Translations under genes and position numbers: made by a program | Assembly (NCBI RefSeq): GCF_012275535.1 | Contig: NZ_JAAVTK010000006.1 | Span: 62,001 to 126,000 of the forward strand | From: Hymenobacter artigasi | GTDB lineage: Bacteria; Bacteroidota; Bacteroidia; Cytophagales; Hymenobacteraceae | Direction: 5' to 3' | Length of the DNA: 64,000 nt | In this document: in pieces, positions 59,176 through 64,000 of the stretch | Layout: each line of letters begins with the position of its first letter | Numbering within the stretch: position 1 is the stretch's first letter | Notes under the pieces: generated by a model | What the model was told of the DNA's origin: nothing | Seen by the model: only the letters and a program-made list of their open reading frames with translations | Database searches by the model: none

Positions 59176-60966
59176 TTAATAACCAGCATTTTGCTTGAAT
59201 CCGGGATTCTTATTCGTGTCGATGGTGCCCTGGGGGAAGGGCAGCAGCTCCTTGCCTTTGCCGGGCGCGTACTCCGAAGCGATGTTGGCGATGAGGGCCG
59301 CCGTCACGGCGGTGCGCCAGGCTACGGCCGTGGTGCCGGTAGGCGTGGCAGCCGGCGAAGGGCGGTAGAACGAGCGGGCCCACACCACCTGGCCGCCGGT
59401 TACGCGGTAGTACATGCTGGCGGGCACGAAGGTGTAGGGAGCCTGCGCGCCCGCCAATTTGGTGAGGTTGGCGCGGGCTTCGGTGATTTTGGTATCGAGC
59501 AGGTTCCAGCGCAGCAGGTCGTATTTGCGGATGCCTTCGCCGCCAAACTCCAGAAACCGCTCGTTGGCGATGGCGTTGAACATATCGGGCTGGTTGGCCG
59601 GAGTCGGAATCTGGCCCAGGGTGGTGCTGCCGCCAAAACCGCGCTGGCGCACTTCGCGCAGAGCCGCCACCGCCGCCGCCGTCGGGCCTTTGTTGATTTC
59701 GTTATCGGTTTCGGCAAACATCAGCAGCACGTCGGCGAAGCGGATGAGGGGCCAGTTGTAGCCCAGGTAGTTGCCCGTGCCGGCCAGGGTGGGCACGCGC
59801 CAGTCGCGCCGGAACTTGCCGTCGGTGAGGGCGCTCAGCAGCACCCCTTTCTGGTTGTTAGTGCCGTCGATGCTATAGGTAGTCAGGGTGATGTCGCGGC
59901 GCACATCGGTCGAGTCGAAGGCGTAGAAGTAGGTGGGCAGGGGCCGAATCTGGGCCTGGGTGCTGCCGTAGATGGGCGAGGCGCTCAGCAGCGGGCCGCT
60001 GTAGTAGCCCAGCTTGCTATCGCCCGTAATGCTGGAGGCACCCATGGCCACCTGAAACATAATCTCATTCGACGACTCCGACCGCAGCTCGTTGATGCTC
60101 TTGAACAGCTCGCGGAAACTCGGGTTGAGCGTATGCTCGCCGCGCTTGCTCATCAAATCGAGGCACTCCTGGCGGGCAATGGCGTAGGAGGCCAAGTAGT
60201 CGGCGGGGCGCGTCATCTGGGTGCCGTGCAGGGCATAGCCGCCCCGGAACAGGGCCAGGCGGGCACGCAGGGCCTTCACCGCGCCCTTGGTGATGCGCTC
60301 GTTGGTGGTGCCGGCGGCCGAGCGCCAGGGCACCAGCTTCTCGGCCTGCAGCAGGTCGGCGATGAGGCGGTCGTAGGTGGCGAGGCGGTCGGTGTTGGGC
60401 TGGGTGAGCTCGCCGCCGCTCAGGGCCGTGGTGTAGGTCGGCACCAGCGGCGCGGGCACGTCGCCCCAGTTCCGCATCAGTTCAAAGTAATACTGCGCCC
60501 GCAAAGTCAGCACCTCGCCGTAGAGGCGGTGCAGTGCGGCGGTATCGGCCGAGGAGCCGGTGGTGTAGAGCGCCATTTTCGGGATGCTCTGGATGCAGAT
60601 ATTGGTGCGCTCCACTCCCTGGTACAGGTTGTTGAAGGGGTTGGTGACTTCGGGGTTGGTGGGCTCGGCGGTGTAACGCGCAATGCTGCGCGAGCGGCCG
60701 TCGAAGGGGCCGGGCGCGCCCTGCATCTCGTCGGTATCGTAGGGGTAATACATGCTCAGGCGGGTGCCGTAGCCGGTATCGCCCGAGAGCATGTCGTAGG
60801 CCCCAATCACGGCGCTGGTGGCACTGCCCACGCTGCTGAAAGCCTGCTCGTTGGTGTAGAGCGAGTCGGGCTTCACGTCGAGGTAGTCTTTGCAGGCCGG
60901 CAGGGCAGCAGCAGCGGCCAGCGCGGCGGCCACGGCCAAGGTGGAACGGAAAAATATCGGTTTCAT
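59176..60966 (-). CDS. SusD/RagB-family nutrient-binding outer-membrane lipoprotein
   Basis: The 596-residue protein has a lipoprotein signal (MKPIFFRSTLAVAAALAAAA, lipobox LPAC) followed by KDYLDVKPDSLYTNEQAFSS, a typical SusD N-terminus. TPR-like helices and the C-terminal region 'NERFLEFGGEGIRKYDLLRWNLL' and 'LPFPQGTIDTNKNPGFKQNAGY' complete the family. It captures oligosaccharides for the SusC porin; the pectin context suggests oligogalacturonides. I start at 60966; the in-frame extension to 61029 is coded by an inverted repeat. It is the partner of the SusC gene upstream. Confidence 0.93.
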   Translation of the reverse strand: MKPIFFRSTLAVAAALAAAAALPACKDYLDVKPDSLYTNEQAFSSVGSATSAVIGAYDMLSGDTGYGTRLSMYYPYDTDEMQGAPGPFDGRSRSIARYTAEPTNPEVTNPFNNLYQGVERTNICIQSIPKMALYTTGSSADTAALHRLYGEVLTLRAQYYFELMRNWGDVPAPLVPTYTTALSGGELTQPNTDRLATYDRLIADLLQAEKLVPWRSAAGTTNERITKGAVKALRARLALFRGGYALHGTQMTRPADYLASYAIARQECLDLMSKRGEHTLNPSFRELFKSINELRSESSNEIMFQVAMGASSITGDSKLGYYSGPLLSASPIYGSTQAQIRPLPTYFYAFDSTDVRRDITLTTYSIDGTNNQKGVLLSALTDGKFRRDWRVPTLAGTGNYLGYNWPLIRFADVLLMFAETDNEINKGPTAAAVAALREVRQRGFGGSTTLGQIPTPANQPDMFNAIANERFLEFGGEGIRKYDLLRWNLLDTKITEARANLTKLAGAQAPYTFVPASMYYRVTGGQVVWARSFYRPSPAATPTGTTAVAWRTAVTAALIANIASEYAPGKGKELLPFPQGTIDTNKNPGFKQNAGY

Positions 60967-61001
60967 CGGAGGATGGGAGTTTTCAGGGTTGGAGAGGTGC
61001 T

Positions 61002-61135
61002 GCTGGCGCGCGTCTGCGACGCGTGCCAATTGGGTTCGAGCCTTCGGCTCGGGTTAAGGTGCGGGCTGGTCGCGTTTGCAATGCCCGAGCCACAGGCTCG
61101 AAGCCAGTCGGCACGCGTCGCAGACGCGCGCCAGC
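61002..61135. repeat. Nested inverted repeat between susC and susD
   Basis: Outer perfect 26-nt arms begin GCTGGCGCGCGTCTGCGACG. Inner arms TTCGAGCCTTCGGCTCGGG and the complementary 61084-61103 are imperfect. It fills the 182-bp spacer between susC and susD, which are normally adjacent. Confidence 0.93.
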
Positions 61136-61148
61136 CTCGTTGAATCAG

Positions 61149-64000
61149 CTACAGCGACAGGTTCACGCCGAACAGCAGCACGCGGCTGCGGGGGTAGCCG
61201 GCGTAGTCCACGCCGGGCGTGAGCGGGGAAGCGCGGCGGGTGTTAGCCTCGGGGTCGTAGCCGCTGTACTTGGTCCAGGTGTAGAGGTTGTTGCCGGTCA
61301 CGTAGAAGCGGAGCTGCGTGAGCTTGGCCTTCGCAATCAGCGCTTTGGGGAGTGAATAACCGATGGTGAGGTTGTTGAGGCGAATGAACGAGCCGTCCTC
61401 AATGGCCCAGCTGTGCACGAACAGCGTGCGGGTGGGCTGCCAGATTTTGGCGTCCTGGTTGAGGCTGCGCGAGGTTTCGAGGTCGGTAATCGGCACGCCG
61501 TTGTTGTCAATGGTGCGGTACCGTTCATTCATCATCGTGAGCATATTGCTGAACGGATTCACGGCCGTGGTGAACTCCACCTTGTTGGCATTGAACACCT
61601 GGTTGCCATAGATAAAATTAAAGAACACGCTGGCATCGAACCCCTTGTAGGTGAACTGCTGGTTGATGCCGCCCGTCACTTTGGGGTTGGCATTGCCGAT
61701 GGCCACCCGGTCGTTGGCATCCACGATGTTGGTGGCCGCGCCGGGCGTGTCCACCACGTTTTTCAGCTTGATGATGCCGGGGGCCAGGGGCTGGCCCTGC
61801 ACGGCCACGTCGTTGGCCACACCGGGCTTCAGCGTCCAGGTGCGGGTGGTGGCGTTGTAACCCGTGAAATCATCGGCGGTGTACCAGCCGTCGGTCTGGT
61901 AGCCGTAGAAAATACCCACCGGGTCGCCCACGCGGGCCAGGAAGTCGCTGGCGATGGTGGTGCTGGCCCAGCCCGAATACACGCCGGGGATGGCCGTAAT
62001 CGGCCCCAGCTCCTCGATGCGGCCCCGGTTTATGGAGGCGTTGCCGCTGGCCGACCAGGTGAAGTCCGGCGTCTTGAGCACGGTGCCGGCCAACTGGAAT
62101 TCCAGGCCGCGGTTGGTGGTCAAGCCCACGTTCTGGAACTGCGTCTGGTAGCCCAGGGTGGGCGAAATCGGCACGTTCACGAGCAGGTCGTGGGTCGTGT
62201 TGTAGTAAGCATCCACGGAGAGCTGCACGCGGTTGTTGAACAGGGCCAGGTCCACGCCCACGTTGCGGGCGGTGGTGGTTTCCCACTTCAAAAACGGGTT
62301 GGGCAGGCCCGTTACCACCGTGCCCAGCGAAATGGCGTGGTTGAGCGAGTACTGGCCCAGGCCGGTGCGGTAATATTCGCTGTAGCCGAAGTCGTTGATG
62401 CGGTTGTTGCCGGCCAGGCCGTAGCTCAGGCGCAGCTTCAAATCGGAAACTGTGTTCGAGAGCGACTTCATGAAATCCTCCTTCGAGATGCGCCAGGCCA
62501 GCGAGGCGGCCGGGAAGTAGCCCACCCGCCGCCCAGCAGCAAACTTGGACGAGCCATCGGCCCGGAACGTGAGCGTGGCCAGGTACCGGTCATCGTAGGA
62601 ATAGTTGAGCCGCCCGAACCCCGACAGCAGGTGCTGGAGCGAGGGATTGTCGCTGGTGGGCGTGGGCTGCTGGAACGAGGCCGACGGCAGCACGCCCTGG
62701 TTGATATTGGCAATGGCCTGGTCGGCGGTGATATCGAGGGGCAGGAAGTTGGTTTGCACCGTCAGAATCCGGCTGCTTTGCTGGTAGATTTCCTGGCCCA
62801 GCAGCGCATCAAACGAGTGCTTGCCCAGCTGGTGGGAATAGGTCAGCACGTTCGACTGGTTGATGGACAGCGCCGAGCCGGTGGCGATGGACACGAAGGG
62901 CTGCAGGTTGAAGCCGCCGCCCGGCTGCCGGATGGCCGGCGAGTTGCGCCCCGAGAAGCTTTCCAGGGTCGAGTTGCCGAAATCGAAGCCCACTGTGGAG
63001 CGGAAGGCCAAGTCCTTAGTGAAGTTGTAGGTGGCATTGGCGGCCAGGTTCAGGGTGCGCTGCTTGTCGTGGCGGATGTCGCTGCCAATGGCCAGAATAG
63101 GATTTACCAGCGTGGTATTGGAAGCGAAGGTTTCGTCGAGCGTGCTGGGGTCGAGGCCGCCGGGCAGGTTGATAGCCAGCGGGATATATTCGATGGAGTT
63201 GCGCAGGCGCGTGGTGGTGGTCGAAAGCTGCGACGAGGTGCCCAGGCCTTCCACCTTCTGGTCGTTGAAGCGCACGTTGATGCCGAAGCGGAATTTCTCG
63301 GTGGCCTTGTTATCAAAGCGGAAGTTCACCAGGTTGCGGGTGAAGCCCGAACCCAGCTGAATGCCGTCCTCGTTGTTGCGGGTCAGGCTGAGGGCGTAAG
63401 TGGTGTTGTTGCCGCCGCCCGAGAGCGAGATGTTGTGCGTCTGCTGGAAGGCATCGCGGCCAAACACCTGGTCCTGCCAGTCGAGGAAGGGCGAGTTGCG
63501 GCTCTGGTTCAGCGTGTCGCTGTTGTAGATTTTCGATTTGAAGAACAATTTGTAGGTGTTCAGACCGCCAAACGTGGTGGAGTTGCCGGCGGCGCGGTCA
63601 ATGTTCAGGGCGCGCTCGTACTGGTAGTTCACAAAGTCGGCGGGCTGCATCACGCCCAGCTTGCGCGACAGTTGGCGCACGCCCGCGAAGCCGTTGTAGG
63701 CCACCACCAGCTTGCCTTCCTTGCCGCCCTTGGTGGTGATGATGACCACGCCGTTGGCGCCGCGCGCGCCGTAGATGGCGGTGGCGGCGGCGTCCTTCAG
63801 CACGTCCACCGACTGAATATCCTGGGGCGAAATCACGTTCAGGGCATTTTCTACCTGCACGCCGTCCACCACGTACAGCGGCGAGTTGTCCTGCGTCACC
63901 GACCCGCCACCGCGAATGCGAATGTTCACGTTCTGGTTGCCGGGCGTGCCTTCCGAGCTCGTGACCTGCACGCCGGCCAGCCGGCCGCTCAGGGCCTCGG
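61149..64000 (-). CDS. SusC/RagA TonB-linked outer-membrane transporter (N-terminus outside window)
   Basis: About 950 C-terminal residues of a SusC-family TonB-dependent receptor. The frame runs open to the window edge, reading [20 protein letters not shown], then the plug motif [20 protein letters not shown] and [20 protein letters not shown]. The beta-barrel ends with the family C-terminus [38 protein letters not shown]. The signal peptide, carboxypeptidase-regulatory-like domain and first plug strands lie beyond position 64000. It forms the transport pore paired with the SusD lipoprotein and probably imports pectin oligosaccharides with TonB energy. Confidence 0.95.
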   Translation of the reverse strand, partial: EALSGRLAGVQVTSSEGTPGNQNVNIRIRGGGSVTQDNSPLYVVDGVQVENALNVISPQDIQSVDVLKDAAATAIYGARGANGVVIITTKGGKEGKLVVAYNGFAGVRQLSRKLGVMQPADFVNYQYERALNIDRAAGNSTTFGGLNTYKLFFKSKIYNSDTLNQSRNSPFLDWQDQVFGRDAFQQTHNISLSGGGNNTTYALSLTRNNEDGIQLGSGFTRNLVNFRFDNKATEKFRFGINVRFNDQKVEGLGTSSQLSTTTTRLRNSIEYIPLAINLPGGLDPSTLDETFASNTTLVNPILAIGSDIRHDKQRTLNLAANATYNFTKDLAFRSTVGFDFGNSTLESFSGRNSPAIRQPGGGFNLQPFVSIATGSALSINQSNVLTYSHQLGKHSFDALLGQEIYQQSSRILTVQTNFLPLDITADQAIANINQGVLPSASFQQPTPTSDNPSLQHLLSGFGRLNYSYDDRYLATLTFRADGSSKFAAGRRVGYFPAASLAWRISKEDFMKSLSNTVSDLKLRLSYGLAGNNRINDFGYSEYYRTGLGQYSLNHAISLGTVVTGLPNPFLKWETTTARNVGVDLALFNNRVQLSVDAYYNTTHDLLVNVPISPTLGYQTQFQNVGLTTNRGLEFQLAGTVLKTPDFTWSASGNASINRGRIEELGPITAIPGVYSGWASTTIASDFLARVGDPVGIFYGYQTDGWYTADDFTGYNATTRTWTLKPGVANDVAVQGQPLAPGIIKLKNVVDTPGAATNIVDANDRVAIGNANPKVTGGINQQFTYKGFDASVFFNFIYGNQVFNANKVEFTTAVNPFSNMLTMMNERYRTIDNNGVPITDLETSRSLNQDAKIWQPTRTLFVHSWAIEDGSFIRLNNLTIGYSLPKALIAKAKLTQLRFYVTGNNLYTWTKYSGYDPEANTRRASPLTPGVDYAGYPRSRVLLFGVNLSL

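Overview
The window looks like chromosomal DNA from a high-GC member of the Bacteroidota, most likely Hymenobacter or a close relative. The evidence is a SusC/SusD pair, carboxypeptidase-regulatory-like and DUF6799-type proteins, a MoxR/DUF58/BatA/DUF4175 cluster, lipoprotein signals and GC-rich codon use. The genus is an inference; there is no rRNA or other marker gene here. No tRNA, CRISPR array, prophage or classical insertion sequence was recognised.

Layout. (1) 8-316: a small Gly-rich lipoprotein. (2) 474-9287, minus strand: a complete reductive pyrimidine catabolic cluster. PreT/PreA, dihydropyrimidinase, beta-ureidopropionase, a class III aminotransferase and methylmalonate-semialdehyde dehydrogenase would take uracil/thymine to acetyl-/propionyl-CoA. 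A small GIY-YIG nuclease gene sits inside the cluster, framed by repeat arms. (3) 9499-17450, minus strand: a degenerate-NERD/WG-repeat membrane protein, a DUF6799-like protein, a cyclase-family hydrolase, a GH63-like glucosidase, an SDR dehydrogenase and a PepSY-like protein. (4) 17512-32089: a two-component system divergent from two back-to-back RND tripartite efflux systems. (5) A PAP2 phosphatase and a convergent molybdopterin oxidoreductase. (6) 35711-46756: three tandem TldD/TldE metalloprotease pairs. All three TldD proteins carry a Tat-type signal and none of the TldE proteins does. A carboxypeptidase-regulatory-like protein gene lies between pairs 2 and 3. (7) 46874-55780: DUF4159, MoxR ATPase, DUF58, BatA-like, DUF4175 and a GATase-like membrane protein, with a low-GC small membrane protein gene inserted. 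(8) 55955-64000, minus strand: a low-GC lipoprotein, then a pectin utilisation locus (pectinesterase-pectate lyase fusion, KdgF-like cupin, SusD, and SusC truncated by the window end).

The most unusual property is the density of inverted-repeat elements. Nearly every intergenic gap above about 90 bp contains one, about 30 in 64 kb. They belong to several unrelated families, four of which recur. Family A has arms related to GTCATGCCGAGCGCAGCCGA, a partly conserved loop and about a dozen copies. Family B has ends CACCTCACCCCCTGAC and nested hairpins. Family C is GGTCCGACCGCCCTAGGCGG. Family D is GTAGCG(T/C)GGACTC. One family B copy lies in frame inside an RND transporter gene, another supplies the stop codon of the molybdoenzyme, and family A arms frame the GIY-YIG gene. 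The last point suggests, without proving, that a GIY-YIG nuclease could mobilise the repeats, as RAYT transposases do for REP elements.

The best candidates for undescribed biology are the GIY-YIG/family A pairing and the triplicated, Tat-exported TldD with signal-less TldE beside a MoxR/Bat-like cluster.
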